A DNA stretch of 64,000 nt from positions 62,001-126,000 of the forward strand of contig NZ_CANMQT010000008.1 of assembly GCF_947500065.1 (NCBI RefSeq), written 5' to 3'. Shown in pieces: positions 1 through 10,000 of the stretch. The position numbers and the translations under genes were made by a program. The stretch comes from an uncultured Aquimarina sp. (GTDB lineage: Bacteria; Bacteroidota; Bacteroidia; Flavobacteriales; Flavobacteriaceae). Each line of letters starts with the position of its first letter. The stretch's first letter is position 1. Under the pieces are notes generated by a model that saw only the letters and a list, made by a program, of their open reading frames with translations, was not told the origin of the DNA and did not search any database.

Positions 1-7
1 TCGGTAC

Positions 8-1729
8 TTATTTTTTTGTAGCATGAATCGAATTCTCTTGTTCGGGAAGTTGTTGCCCAAGAGCTGACAGAACAGCTTCGATTTTACTAATTTTATTTAA
101 TTGGGCTTGTTGTTTTTGTACTATGGCCTTAAGCTGTTCAATTTGCTCTTGTTGTTCTTTAATAGCTTCGACCAGATAAGGGGTTATTCTTCCGTAATCA
201 ACTCCGTCTATCTCGCCATCAGTTCCTTTTTTTGCTGCTTGCGGTAGTATTTCGTGTACTTCTTCAGCTATAAACCCAAAATCCTGATGTCCCCCGTGGT
301 CTTTATTCCAGGTATAGGTAACTCCTCTTAATTTTTCCACAGTATCAAAAGCATTTTGAATATCATTAATACTATGTTTCCACCTACGGCTCGAATAGGT
401 AGGAAAACTTTGTGCATATACACTTGGTTGTGCTGCATCTCCTCCTCCCGGACTATCCCTGAAGTAAAAGTTATTGTTGGTGTACCCCAAAAAGTCCTCA
501 CTTGCTCCAGGATGCCCAAAGGAAATAAAGTTACCAGCTGCGCCGACATAGGTGTCATCAGGTGCAAAAGAACCAGGAAAGTAAATTCCTCCATTAGCAT
601 AAGTTGCGCCGGTTGTAGTGGTAGTTCCATTAAAAATTAAAGTGTTGGTATCAAAAGTTCCATAAATCAGTGGTGTAGCTGTGGCACTATTATCGATGTA
701 TAACTTATTATCTCCTGTTTCATTAGCTCCGGTAAAATATCCTAAAAAAATATTACCATTACCAGTGGCATTCAGTCCTGCTGCAGTACCCATTATGGTA
801 TTATTGTTTCCTATGGCATTAGCTCCTGCTGCAGAATCTCCAATTACAACATTGCTACCACCAGCACTGGTTCCTCCTGTAGCAGTACCGATCATCGTAT
901 TGCTATTCCCTGCTGTTGTAGTTGCTCCTGCACCATCTCCTAAAAACGTGTTTCTGGAGCCACTGACATTATCTCGTCCTGCAATAGTACCAACATATAC
1001 ATTATTCGTTCCGTCTACTAATAAGAAACCAGCTTGCGATCCCATAATGACATTTCGCCTTCCTGTAGTATTTAATCTGGCTGCAGCTCTACCTACAAAA
1101 ACATTAGAATCTCCTGTATTAACACCTCCAGCTCCCTGGCCCATAATCACATTGGATGTTATAGTATTAAACAGCAAGTCACCATTGGCATTCTTGCTCA
1201 TTTGAGCTATTTCTGTACCATCGGTATCAAATCGAATGATGTTTTCGTTAGCAGTTTCTTCTACCTGTATTTGGGTATTACCATCAGCATCGGCTAATGT
1301 GGTCAGGTTTCCAGATATAGCATTGGCAGTAGTAGCTGTGGTAGCCATACTAGCATGCAACGCATAAGGCACTTGTTGTAGTTTAGTCGTTCCTATACTA
1401 ATATATGTGGTACCGCCTGTTATATCTACAGCAATGCCAATCCATTGGTTTTGCTGACTCCAGTTAATACTACTAAAGGTATCTGAAGTTGTTCCAGTTC
1501 CTATAGGTATTGAGATTACTCCTTGAGCCGAAGATGTTACTGTATGCGTTTCTGTATATACTACTGTATCGGGTCCAGCTCCTTCTAAAACCTGAACCTG
1601 AACTCCTATAGATTGATTGACGACAGGATCTCCACCGGCATTTCTAACGACTGCCTGGTAATTAAAGGATTGTGAAAAACCTAGCATGCTACAAAGCAGC
1701 AATATGACGAAAGGGGTATTTTTATTCAT
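8..1729 (-). CDS. Secreted tail-fibre-like protein with S74-type C-terminal chaperone domain
   Basis: The protein has 573 aa. Residues 1-20 form a signal peptide ending SFSQ. Residues 21-125 form a beta-rich N-terminal domain starting FNYQAVVR, shared with the proteins at 1927-3744 and 11914-14421. About residues 190-345 carry short Gly/Asn repeats of the type NVFVG/NTFLG every 14-16 residues, like YadA-type trimeric adhesin heads. About residues 450-545 match the peptidase S74 intramolecular chaperone of phage tail spikes (SSRRWKHSI, then FGFIAEEV), and a Gln-rich coiled coil follows. In that family the domain drives trimerisation and may cut itself off; here it suggests a trimeric exported fibre. 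There is no T9SS sorting domain. No ECF-type promoter is visible upstream, where a palindromic element fills the gap. The domain reading is firm; the biological target is unknown. Confidence 0.85.
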   Translation of the reverse strand: MNKNTPFVILLLCSMLGFSQSFNYQAVVRNAGGDPVVNQSIGVQVQVLEGAGPDTVVYTETHTVTSSAQGVISIPIGTGTTSDTFSSINWSQQNQWIGIAVDITGGTTYISIGTTKLQQVPYALHASMATTATTANAISGNLTTLADADGNTQIQVEETANENIIRFDTDGTEIAQMSKNANGDLLFNTITSNVIMGQGAGGVNTGDSNVFVGRAAARLNTTGRRNVIMGSQAGFLLVDGTNNVYVGTIAGRDNVSGSRNTFLGDGAGATTTAGNSNTMIGTATGGTSAGGSNVVIGDSAAGANAIGNNNTIMGTAAGLNATGNGNIFLGYFTGANETGDNKLYIDNSATATPLIYGTFDTNTLIFNGTTTTTGATYANGGIYFPGSFAPDDTYVGAAGNFISFGHPGASEDFLGYTNNNFYFRDSPGGGDAAQPSVYAQSFPTYSSRRWKHSINDIQNAFDTVEKLRGVTYTWNKDHGGHQDFGFIAEEVHEILPQAAKKGTDGEIDGVDYGRITPYLVEAIKEQQEQIEQLKAIVQKQQAQLNKISKIEAVLSALGQQLPEQENSIHATKK

Positions 1730-1792
1730 TTCTAAATAACTTTTTTATTTTCTTCTTTTCGTTTTGCATTTTGATTTTTTTGATTCCAAATC

Positions 1793-1908
1793 CGTCAATT
1801 CGAGTGTCCGCCTCAGGCGGATGTATCGAGAATAGGGTTTTGAATAAAAAAAGCTATTCTCGATACATTTTGTCTTCGTTTTACTACGACAAAACACTCG
1901 AACTGACG
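1793..1908. repeat. Cloverleaf-like palindromic element, copy 1
   Basis: Outer arms CGTCAATTCGAGTG (1793-1806) and CACTCGAACTGACG (1895-1908) pair with one mismatch. Inside lie a 7-bp hairpin TCCGCC/GGCGGA (1807-1821), the pair TGTATCGAGAATAG (1822-1835) with CTATTCTCGATACA (1854-1867), and TTTTGTC with GACAAAA (1868-1894). A second copy lies at 24211-24329 in the opposite orientation. It fills most of the gap between the genes at 1927-3744 and 8-1729 and may act as a transcription attenuator or be a non-autonomous mobile repeat. Confidence 0.8.
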
Positions 1909-1926
1909 CTTTTTTTTTATAATATT

Positions 1927-3744
1927 CTAATTTTTACCATTTAGTAATGATTCTACTAACTTTTTTAAGCTGGCCACTTCTTGCTTTAGTGTTTCTATTT
2001 CGGTAGTATTCTTTGTTTTGGTATCTTGAATACTGTTAGAAATACTTTTTGATACCTGCATTTTTTTCTTAGAAGCACTTACCTTTGCTGGTGGAGCCAT
2101 TGCCGAACCTTGTTTTTTAGCCATTTTATAAAGCTTGGTTTGACTTTTTTCTCGCACTATCTCGAAATCTTCAAAACCTTTGCGCACTCCAAAAGCTACC
2201 CAGTCAAATGTATAGTTCCCCTTACCCTTTGTCAATTCTTTTACGGTAAAGGATTCCTGGCTTTTGGATACTACAGATAACCCTTTGGAGTCTGCACTGT
2301 GTGGAGTTAGATACATGGTAAGCGTAGTTCCGTTTATGGTTTCTTGATAATGCTCCGGAAGTTGGATTACTGCTTTTCCATTGATTAATTTTGCTGTTCC
2401 TCGCATATACGCACCGGCTTCGGGTCCTTCGAGAGAGGCATACCAAATTTCTTTGGAAGCATCTTTAGGGTGATCCATTTTAAAATTTTTGATATTTCCA
2501 TACACCACTCCTTGTCCATTGGCATCTATGTACATTCCTGCATTGGGCGAAGAATTTGAATCAGCTACTCCAATAAACCCGTTATTATTTTCTCCGTTTA
2601 AATTTCCCAACAAAATATTGGAAGAAGTTGGCCCATACACAAATAAAGCTCCTACATCAGTACTGGTATCTATAAAAGAAGCTATTCTTTCCTGGCCCGA
2701 ATCATTATACAGACTGATACCTCCTGCATTTGCATATTCCTCTCTTATCGCTACATTAAGAGTTCCATTGGCTCCATAAGTTAGTAGTCCGTTTCCTCCA
2801 CCATCGATTCTTACTCCACCGGCATCCACGCGTATTCCTCCGGTATCTACCCGTATAGCACCGTTTACATTGAGTTTGGCATTTGGAATGGTTTTACCGA
2901 TACCAACGTTACCGGTATTATCTATTCTCATATGTTCGCTTGCATTGGTAAAGAATGTCAGGTCTCCATTAGACCAATTGGCTACTGCTACATCTCCGGT
3001 ATCTCCTCCGGAAAGCCCATCTCCATCGGGGCCGAAAAGTGCACGGGTTCCTGCTTCATTATTTATCTCTATATACGAGGCCAATCCAGTACCTACTCCA
3101 TTAACAAGAACAGGTCGAGCCGAGGCTGCTTCTATTGTCAACGCTCCATCAGTACCTATAGAAACCCCTTCACTACCCCCGTCATTACTCAACCAATTGC
3201 TACCTAGTTGTAGGTTTGTAGTAGCTGTATGGTTTCCCAGATTATCCGCCAGAGTTTGATTAGCCCAGGTATAGTTGCCCGATCCATCGGTAGCTAATAC
3301 TTGTCCATTGGTTCCTCCTGTGGGTAGTTCAATTTCATTGGCCGGATCTGCATCCGGACTATTGGCTGCATAATTGGCATAGGGTACACTTAATAATTGA
3401 GAGGTTCCAATAACCGTATAGGTTGTTCCTCCCGTAATATCCATAGCAACTTCTAACCAATAATCCTGTGAAGACCAGTCAATATTGGCAAACGTATCGG
3501 TTGTGGTGCCCGTACCCACCGCTAAGGATACTACGCCCTGCGAACTCGTTGTAGCAGTATGAGTTTCTGTATATACGGTTGTACCCGTTGCACTACCTTG
3601 TAACAGTTTAATCTGCATTCCTACAGATTGATCTGTAACGATATCTCCTGTGCTACTTCTTACGACAGCTTGGTAGTTGAACGATTGTGAAAAACTTAGC
3701 ATGCTATAAAGTAGCAAAACGAATAAAGGGGTATTTTTTTTCAT
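1927..3744 (-). CDS. Secreted tail-fibre-like protein, non-S74 C-terminal domain
   Basis: The protein has 605 aa, with a signal peptide (1-19) and the same FNYQAVVR N-terminal domain as the neighbours at 8-1729 and 11914-14421. One NGQVLATDGSGNYTW motif, typical of fibre-like Bacteroidota proteins, follows. The middle (about 215-330) has Gly-rich short repeats around GGIRVDAGGV. Residues ~430-545 are a distinct C-terminal domain around SLEGPEAGAYMRG and VAFGVRKGFEDF. I recall it from other Bacteroidota and myxobacterial fibre-like proteins that end in a coiled coil, as this one does (585-603). There is no S74 domain and no T9SS tail. A candidate ECF-type promoter lies 33 bp upstream of the start. 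Probably a trimeric surface or extracellular fibre; its ligand is unknown. Confidence 0.8.
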   Translation of the reverse strand: MKKNTPLFVLLLYSMLSFSQSFNYQAVVRSSTGDIVTDQSVGMQIKLLQGSATGTTVYTETHTATTSSQGVVSLAVGTGTTTDTFANIDWSSQDYWLEVAMDITGGTTYTVIGTSQLLSVPYANYAANSPDADPANEIELPTGGTNGQVLATDGSGNYTWANQTLADNLGNHTATTNLQLGSNWLSNDGGSEGVSIGTDGALTIEAASARPVLVNGVGTGLASYIEINNEAGTRALFGPDGDGLSGGDTGDVAVANWSNGDLTFFTNASEHMRIDNTGNVGIGKTIPNAKLNVNGAIRVDTGGIRVDAGGVRIDGGGNGLLTYGANGTLNVAIREEYANAGGISLYNDSGQERIASFIDTSTDVGALFVYGPTSSNILLGNLNGENNNGFIGVADSNSSPNAGMYIDANGQGVVYGNIKNFKMDHPKDASKEIWYASLEGPEAGAYMRGTAKLINGKAVIQLPEHYQETINGTTLTMYLTPHSADSKGLSVVSKSQESFTVKELTKGKGNYTFDWVAFGVRKGFEDFEIVREKSQTKLYKMAKKQGSAMAPPAKVSASKKKMQVSKSISNSIQDTKTKNTTEIETLKQEVASLKKLVESLLNGKN

Positions 3745-3777
3745 GTTCTGGTAATTGTTTTTATTTCATTATTTATC

Positions 3778-3805
3778 TAATACAGTCAACTTATATTTTA
3801 CCCTA
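3778..3805 (-). promoter_or_regulatory. Candidate ECF-sigma promoter for the 1927-3744 gene
   Basis: On the minus strand TAGGGTAA (3798-3805), 12 nt, then CTGTATTA (3778-3785). Both boxes and the spacer are the same as at the site between the sigma factor and FecR at 41902-41929. The start codon is 33 nt downstream. Confidence 0.7.
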
Positions 3806-3826
3806 TTTTTATGTATTAGCTTTGAT

Positions 3827-6800
3827 TTATTGTTCTCCTTTTCCTAGGTTAGGATTCATCAGGTTATTGATATCGGTATTTTGTATCTGGCCATTCATAT
3901 CACAATCTGCATTGTTATATCCTGATCCTCCCAATGATTGGATTACCATATTGATATCAGAGTTCTGGATCTGACCATTTTCATCAAAATCTCCAGATGG
4001 GATTGTCAGAATTCCTCCACCTATATCGATCACAGCATTGGTTCCTCCTAATATATTTAAAGGGTTCGCTGTAAAATCTATGTTACTAGTACTGGTAGTT
4101 AGATTCATCGTATTTGCAGAAAGAATCCCTAAATGATTTCTATGCTGAATTGCTATAAAATAAAGCCCTTCGGGTTGTGCAAAAGATACTGTAGATGTAC
4201 CATCAACTGCTACAATATCTCCATCTCGCTGTAGTAAAGCTGATATTCCTTCTATGATTATTGAAGCATCAGTGGCATCTCGTAACTCTACCCAAATCCA
4301 ATCTACGATAGCATCATTAACGGTTGCTACATCAAATACAGATGCATCTGTACTTAGTGCATCAGTATAAGGACTAGTTAAAGGAAGTACTCCTGCACTT
4401 CTAAGGTCATCCCGCATCAATCCATCTGAAGTAATTGTAGAATTAACCGCAGCTCCTTGCAAATATACTTTTGGAGCTATTTTTATGGAACAATGTCCAC
4501 CGGGATCCGTTATGGTGACGGTGACTGTTTTTTGAGTTTGATTTCCATTCGTATCCGTGGCTGTCAATGTAATTGTATTGTCTCCAATATTGGTACAATC
4601 AAAAGTGGTTTGTGAAGCTTCCAGCGTATCTACACCACAATTATCAAAGACTTCGGATGTTGGTAAAAAGGCAACTACCTCATTATTGGCAGACCATCGT
4701 GTCCTATTTCGTCCGGATACAGCTATCGCTGAAGTACCGTTAATATTTTCAAGACCCATAGTTTTGTCTTTACCTACATCTTCAATATTGGTGGCGTGGA
4801 TTTCAATACGATTGGACGTTTCAAATAATTTAACCTGTACTGTTGTATTTAATGAAGAAGCAAAATAGGCTACATTATCAAAATCTACTATCAAGGTTCT
4901 GTTAGGTGCTGTTCCAATAGTAGTATATCTTATCGTACCTCGAACGCTTGGGTTTATATCATTCCAATCAAAAGCGATCAGGTTATTAGGTTTACTGGTA
5001 TCAGGGATTAGTTGAGCTCTGTTAGAACTTTCATTTTCGTCAGAAAAGGTAATGAATCCATTAGATGACAAATATAATTCTGTATACTGATTTCCATAAA
5101 AAGCAAAAGTAAACCCTATGGGTAATGCCGAAGAGACATCATCATCGTTTAGTATTACCTCGGTACCTGTAGCACTGATGTCTTCGCGATTTATAGTTCC
5201 TGAAGTATCAACCGTATAATTGGTGGCAAACGGATTCACACCAATAAGATCATTTGCAGCTACGGTGGCTGTGCCATTTGCTCCCAATGTAACATTATAA
5301 TCCTGAGTTGCAAATAGAGGACTTGTTTCATCTATAACGGTAACATCATAAGAGCAAGAAACTGTATTACCATCATTATCCAAACTATCGTAAGTATACC
5401 TGGTGATACTACCTACATCTAAAATAGTTCCACTGGCGGGACCTGCAGTGATATTACTTGCACAAGGATAATTATAGACCACCCCGCATCTATTAGCCTC
5501 CGAAGTTAATGTAATATCTCCAGGACAATAGGGTATCGTAACGGTTACTATGGTAGAACAGCTTGCCTGGTTACCCGCAGCATCTGTAACAGTAAGTGTA
5601 ACTGTATGATCACCAATATCAGAGCAATCAAAGAACCTTTTACTTACAGATAAACTGTTTATTTCACAATTATCAGATGCCTCTTGTAAAATATCATCTG
5701 CCGTAAGACTTACAGACCCGGTATCATTTAATTCTAAGGTAAATGGCGCTACACACTGTACTACAGGTAATGTTTGATCAATGAGGTTTACAGTCACCGT
5801 AGTCGTAGAGGTATTTCCAGCATTATCCGTAGCCGTTAATATTGTACTGCTAGTTATACCGTTTGCACAACTAAAATCTGACTGGCTCATTGTAAAACTT
5901 TGTAATCCACAATCATCTGCGGCACTAGCGTTCAAATCTGCTAATGTAATGGATGCAGTACCTGTTACTGCTCCGACAATCACATCTATAGATGTATCTG
6001 TAGTAATTACAGGAGGGGTATCTTCTATTATTATGGTCACATCGATTGAACTCATATTACCAGCTGTGTCTGTAGCTACCAATTGTACTAAGTGATCTCC
6101 TATGTCGGCACAGTTAAAATCTGTTTTGCTTAAACTAAGGGTTACATTTCCACAGTTATCGGTAAATGAAAGCCCAATATCCTCAGGAGCAATCGTTACA
6201 TTTCCGGTAAGATTCAAACGAGTAGTGTAAGTTGTTCTCCCTATCGGAGAAAGATCTCCGCGAACCCACATTCTATGGATGGTACTTTGTGTATTTCCAG
6301 CCTGATCATCTACTTCCCATCGATTACCAATACCCAGCCCCCAATGTGCACTTCCTGTTACAAAAAAAGGAAAAGAGGTCAATGCATTGTTTCCCTGATC
6401 GGCGAACACCCGAAATCCGTCTCCTGGAAGATTTGCAGTATGCCCTGAAAGTTCTGTATATCCTCCATTTTCCATACCGCTAAAAGACCCTGATCCAGTT
6501 TTGGCATATGTAACCGCCGGAGTATAGTTTGTTTTAAAATCAATAACTCTGTTATGCCCGGTTGTTACTCCATAAAATCTCATTTCTTCAAAGTCTAAAT
6601 CAGCAGCCAATTGATTTCCCATATGACCCCAATTTGCAGTAGCCGCCTCATTATCTCCCAAAGTTGAAGAACCTAGTAGCGGTAGGTCGGTATTACGCAC
6701 TTGTAATGGTGGATTATCTCCTGCCACATGTACATAATTAAGGATCATTAACCATCCACCGCCATCAGTATCATTATCTAATTCTGCTTGAAAAGTACTT

Positions 6801-7000
6801 CCATTAAATTTAAAATAATATCTACCGCTGGGAACACTTGCAACAGTGGATGATAATAAATTACGAAAAGGGTTGTTTAATGTCCCATCTCCTAAGCCAG
6901 CAAACACAGGGGCTTCGGTATCTTCTCCCGGGCCACATTGTGCCCGTAATGGTGTATAAAAAGAAAATAAAATAAAAAATAATAGTACTAGTTTTTTCAT
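3827..7000 (-). CDS. Secreted multidomain protein: fibrinogen-like, HYR-like modules, C-terminal dockerin-like module
   Basis: The protein has 1057 aa, with a signal peptide 1-21 (ending LRAQ). Residues ~35-255 resemble a fibrinogen C-terminal-type lectin fold (GGGWLMILNY near residue 83, late Trp/Arg-rich end). HYR/Ig-like modules follow (~260-575, ~785-835), each with a Cys pair and a TDxAGN signature. A beta-sandwich with FYGNQYTELYLSSNGF lies at ~580-780. Residues ~845-1057 are the island's shared C-terminal module: an LQGAA...HRNHLG domain, then two EF-hand-like loops DFDENGQIQNSD and DCDMNGQIQNTD. Each has Asp at 1, 3 and 12 and Asn at 5, as in dockerins. The end is NPNLGKGEQ, with no T9SS tail. 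Likely an adhesive or carbohydrate-binding protein. An ECF-type promoter lies 34 bp upstream. Confidence 0.82.
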   Translation of the reverse strand: MKKLVLLFFILFSFYTPLRAQCGPGEDTEAPVFAGLGDGTLNNPFRNLLSSTVASVPSGRYYFKFNGSTFQAELDNDTDGGGWLMILNYVHVAGDNPPLQVRNTDLPLLGSSTLGDNEAATANWGHMGNQLAADLDFEEMRFYGVTTGHNRVIDFKTNYTPAVTYAKTGSGSFSGMENGGYTELSGHTANLPGDGFRVFADQGNNALTSFPFFVTGSAHWGLGIGNRWEVDDQAGNTQSTIHRMWVRGDLSPIGRTTYTTRLNLTGNVTIAPEDIGLSFTDNCGNVTLSLSKTDFNCADIGDHLVQLVATDTAGNMSSIDVTIIIEDTPPVITTDTSIDVIVGAVTGTASITLADLNASAADDCGLQSFTMSQSDFSCANGITSSTILTATDNAGNTSTTTVTVNLIDQTLPVVQCVAPFTLELNDTGSVSLTADDILQEASDNCEINSLSVSKRFFDCSDIGDHTVTLTVTDAAGNQASCSTIVTVTIPYCPGDITLTSEANRCGVVYNYPCASNITAGPASGTILDVGSITRYTYDSLDNDGNTVSCSYDVTVIDETSPLFATQDYNVTLGANGTATVAANDLIGVNPFATNYTVDTSGTINREDISATGTEVILNDDDVSSALPIGFTFAFYGNQYTELYLSSNGFITFSDENESSNRAQLIPDTSKPNNLIAFDWNDINPSVRGTIRYTTIGTAPNRTLIVDFDNVAYFASSLNTTVQVKLFETSNRIEIHATNIEDVGKDKTMGLENINGTSAIAVSGRNRTRWSANNEVVAFLPTSEVFDNCGVDTLEASQTTFDCTNIGDNTITLTATDTNGNQTQKTVTVTITDPGGHCSIKIAPKVYLQGAAVNSTITSDGLMRDDLRSAGVLPLTSPYTDALSTDASVFDVATVNDAIVDWIWVELRDATDASIIIEGISALLQRDGDIVAVDGTSTVSFAQPEGLYFIAIQHRNHLGILSANTMNLTTSTSNIDFTANPLNILGGTNAVIDIGGGILTIPSGDFDENGQIQNSDINMVIQSLGGSGYNNADCDMNGQIQNTDINNLMNPNLGKGEQ

Positions 7001-7033
7001 AAGTGAAAGGGGTATTGTTTTATAGTATGTGTT

Positions 7034-7061
7034 AAGTACAGCTAAGTGGATACTTACCCTA
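7034..7061 (-). promoter_or_regulatory. Candidate ECF-sigma promoter for the 3827-7000 gene
   Basis: Minus strand TAGGGTAA (7054-7061), 12 nt, CTGTACTT (7034-7041). The leader that follows contains ACCCCTTT just before the ATG, a C-rich box seen upstream of many starts in this window. Confidence 0.65.
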
Positions 7062-7087
7062 TTTTTTTCTTTATATTGTTATACATT

Positions 7088-10000
7088 TTACTGTTCGCCT
7101 TTTCCCAGATTAGGATTCATCAGGTTATTGATATCGGTATTTTGGATCTGACCATTCATATCCATATCAGCTTTGTGATAGCCACTATTTCCTAATAACT
7201 GTATCATTTGATTGATATCCGAATTTTGCACCTGGCTATTTTCATCATAATCCCCAGCAATCATCGCATAGCGTCCGTTGTTAAGTAACACTACCGCATT
7301 TGCTCCTCCGGTGATGGACGCCGTATCTATACTTAAATTTACCGTTGTGGTTGTTGCCGTTAACGAATAGGTCGATGCCGAAACAATCCCCAAATGGTTT
7401 CTATGTTTAATGGCTAAATAGTAGTCTCCTGCTACTAAATCGAGTCTTAAATCCTGATTTCCATCTACCTCTACAATATCTCCATCGCGTTGTAGTAGTG
7501 CCGAACGGCTTGCCACTACATTAGCTTTATTGGTAGCTTCTCTAAACTCTAACCAAACCCAATCCACAATTGCATCTGATCCAGTTGTATTCAACATAGA
7601 TGATGGCACAATTAAACCATCGCTGTATGGAGAGGTGTTGGGTACGATTCCTGCAACTCTAAGGTCATCTCGCATGAGGTTTTCTTCTCCGTTTACCGGA
7701 TTCATTCCCGCTCCTTCTAAGAAGGCAATGGGGTGTATTCTTGTGGTGACATCGACTCCTTCGATCACAAGGTCATCGATTACCATTCCTTCCCAATTTA
7801 AATAGGTATCAGAATACAACCTAAATCGAAAAGAGATGTGTTTTGCACCCGTTAGGTCTGTTTCTCCATTAGCAGCGTTGGCAACAAAGTCATATGCATA
7901 TTGCTTCAGTGTTGTATCTCTTCCTGTCCATTGTGCTCCTGGGCATCCATAGCAATCTCCATTAAAATTACTTCCGTCTAAATCACTATTATACCAGGTA
8001 GGCTGACTGGTTTTTCGGCCTAAAGTATTCCAGTTTTGCCCGCCATTGATTGTGTATTCAACATTCCCCCAATCATAATTGGTTTCTAAATCAAAAGCCA
8101 TCTGAAATTTCAGTACTGGATTTTGAATCGTGGTAAAATCAAAACAATTGGTGACCAAAAATGCATTAGCGCTTAACGGATAATTGCCGGATAAATTCGT
8201 TCCATACGCCTGAGTACCACTACTGGTTGCGTTTAATCGATTTCCGGTTGGAACTCCTCTTTGCCAGACACCACCCTGAACAAGTAAATTGTCTGATGCT
8301 GCTTCAAAAGTATTTGTAACATTTACTATTCCTGTATCATTAATCGTAAATGTTTCAGAGCGTTGATTATTTAAAGCGTTTTCATCATTTGCAGAATTGA
8401 TATTGACTGTTAATTGATATGTTCCTGATGGTAAGGTTATTTGTGGAAGATTGATTGGGATTTCCTGATTAGAAGTTAATGTTCCGGTCCAGGTGATTCC
8501 ATCAGGTGTTCCTCCGTCAATTGTATAGGTGATATCTATAGCATTAATAGTATTGATTCCATTATTTCGAACATTAATTTGAGGACTAATACTTCCACAA
8601 TTGGAATCTGTGCTTTCTGGACTTACAATTTTAGCCAAACGAACATCTTCCTGAAGTAATTCTACAGGAATTGAAGTGCGCCATATTCCTCGTCCATAGG
8701 TTCCGGCTGTTAGGGTTTGGTCTTCAATATTGATTTCTAAATCTTCAATCTTAGTATTGGGTAACCCTTTCATAAAAGGCTCCCAGGTATTACTACTATC
8801 GTCTAATCGATATACCCCAAGGTCTGTCGATACATATATTGGGTTCTGAGAATGCTCTGGCTGATGTACTATATCCTCGGGATATTCTGTCGCTACCGGG
8901 AAATTAAAGGTGATATCTGTCCAGGTAAGTCCTCCATCAATAGTTTTATGAATTCCTTTGTTAGCACCATTTCCATCTGTTGTGATCCACATAATATCCG
9001 GATTGACAGGATGGATTGCAATACCAGCAATAGAATTTCCTACAGCATTGATATTAAAATCAATCGTCCGACCTCCATCTTTACTTACTCTTATATTTTG
9101 GTGACTCGAAGAAACGATTCGGTTCGGATCTGAAGGTGCGATTTCCAGTACATCTGTATATCCACCAAGATCACCTACTAATTCCCACGAATAATTGGTT
9201 CGGTTTAGTCTAAATAAATTACTCCATGCGGCATATACATCTCCATTAGCATCAGCAGATAAAGGAGGTACCCAAACACCAGCACCTGCATTCGAAGGTC
9301 GATATACTCGAGCCAACTGACCGTCACCTCGATTAGATACATACAAAACATCTCCATTTTGTATAAGACCGTAATAGATATTATCATCGGTAGGTGTAAT
9401 TAATGTGTTTACTCCGTCTCCTGGGTGATACGCTCTGTATTCTCCATTAACTCCTACTCCAAAACCACCGTTATCTTGCAATCCACCAGAAATATTATTG
9501 GGATTTCCCTGAGCTACGGCTACATTAAAAAACTCTCCTATTTGAAGATCCTGGTAATGCGGAGTAAAGTTTGACCCTCCATCTGAACTCGAATAGATCC
9601 CTCCATCCGAAACCACAAATACTTTGCCTCCTACGACTCGAATTCCATGAATATCTGCGTGTGTATAGGCTTCCGTTAATTGATCCCAGCGATTTAGTTT
9701 ATCCCAGGTTTGACCACCATTGGTGGATTTCCAAACATCCATTACCCCGGTATAAAGCTCATTTGGATTGGTATCCGAAACACCCATTGCAAAATTATAC
9801 CAGACCTGACTGTTACCAATCAAGCTACCAGCACCCTCTTCTCTTGTAGAGAATGTTTGTCCACTATCGGTTGAACGATAAATTCCATGCCATCTCTCAT
9901 TATCGGCATCCGAACTAAAAATGTACACGTAGTTTGGATCTGCCGGTGTAACATCAATCACCATTCTGCGAACATTGGTAGGAACACCGCTGGTTACTTG

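Noticed and set aside
356..640. Open frames on the opposite strand of the large genes (for example 356-640, 681-1205, 12515-13042)
   Set aside because: They are shadows of repetitive coding sequence, with no start signals and unlikely composition.
1836..1863. TAGGGTTT inside the palindromic element as another ECF promoter
   Set aside because: It is on the plus strand, leads into no plus-strand gene and has no CTGTA box at the right distance.
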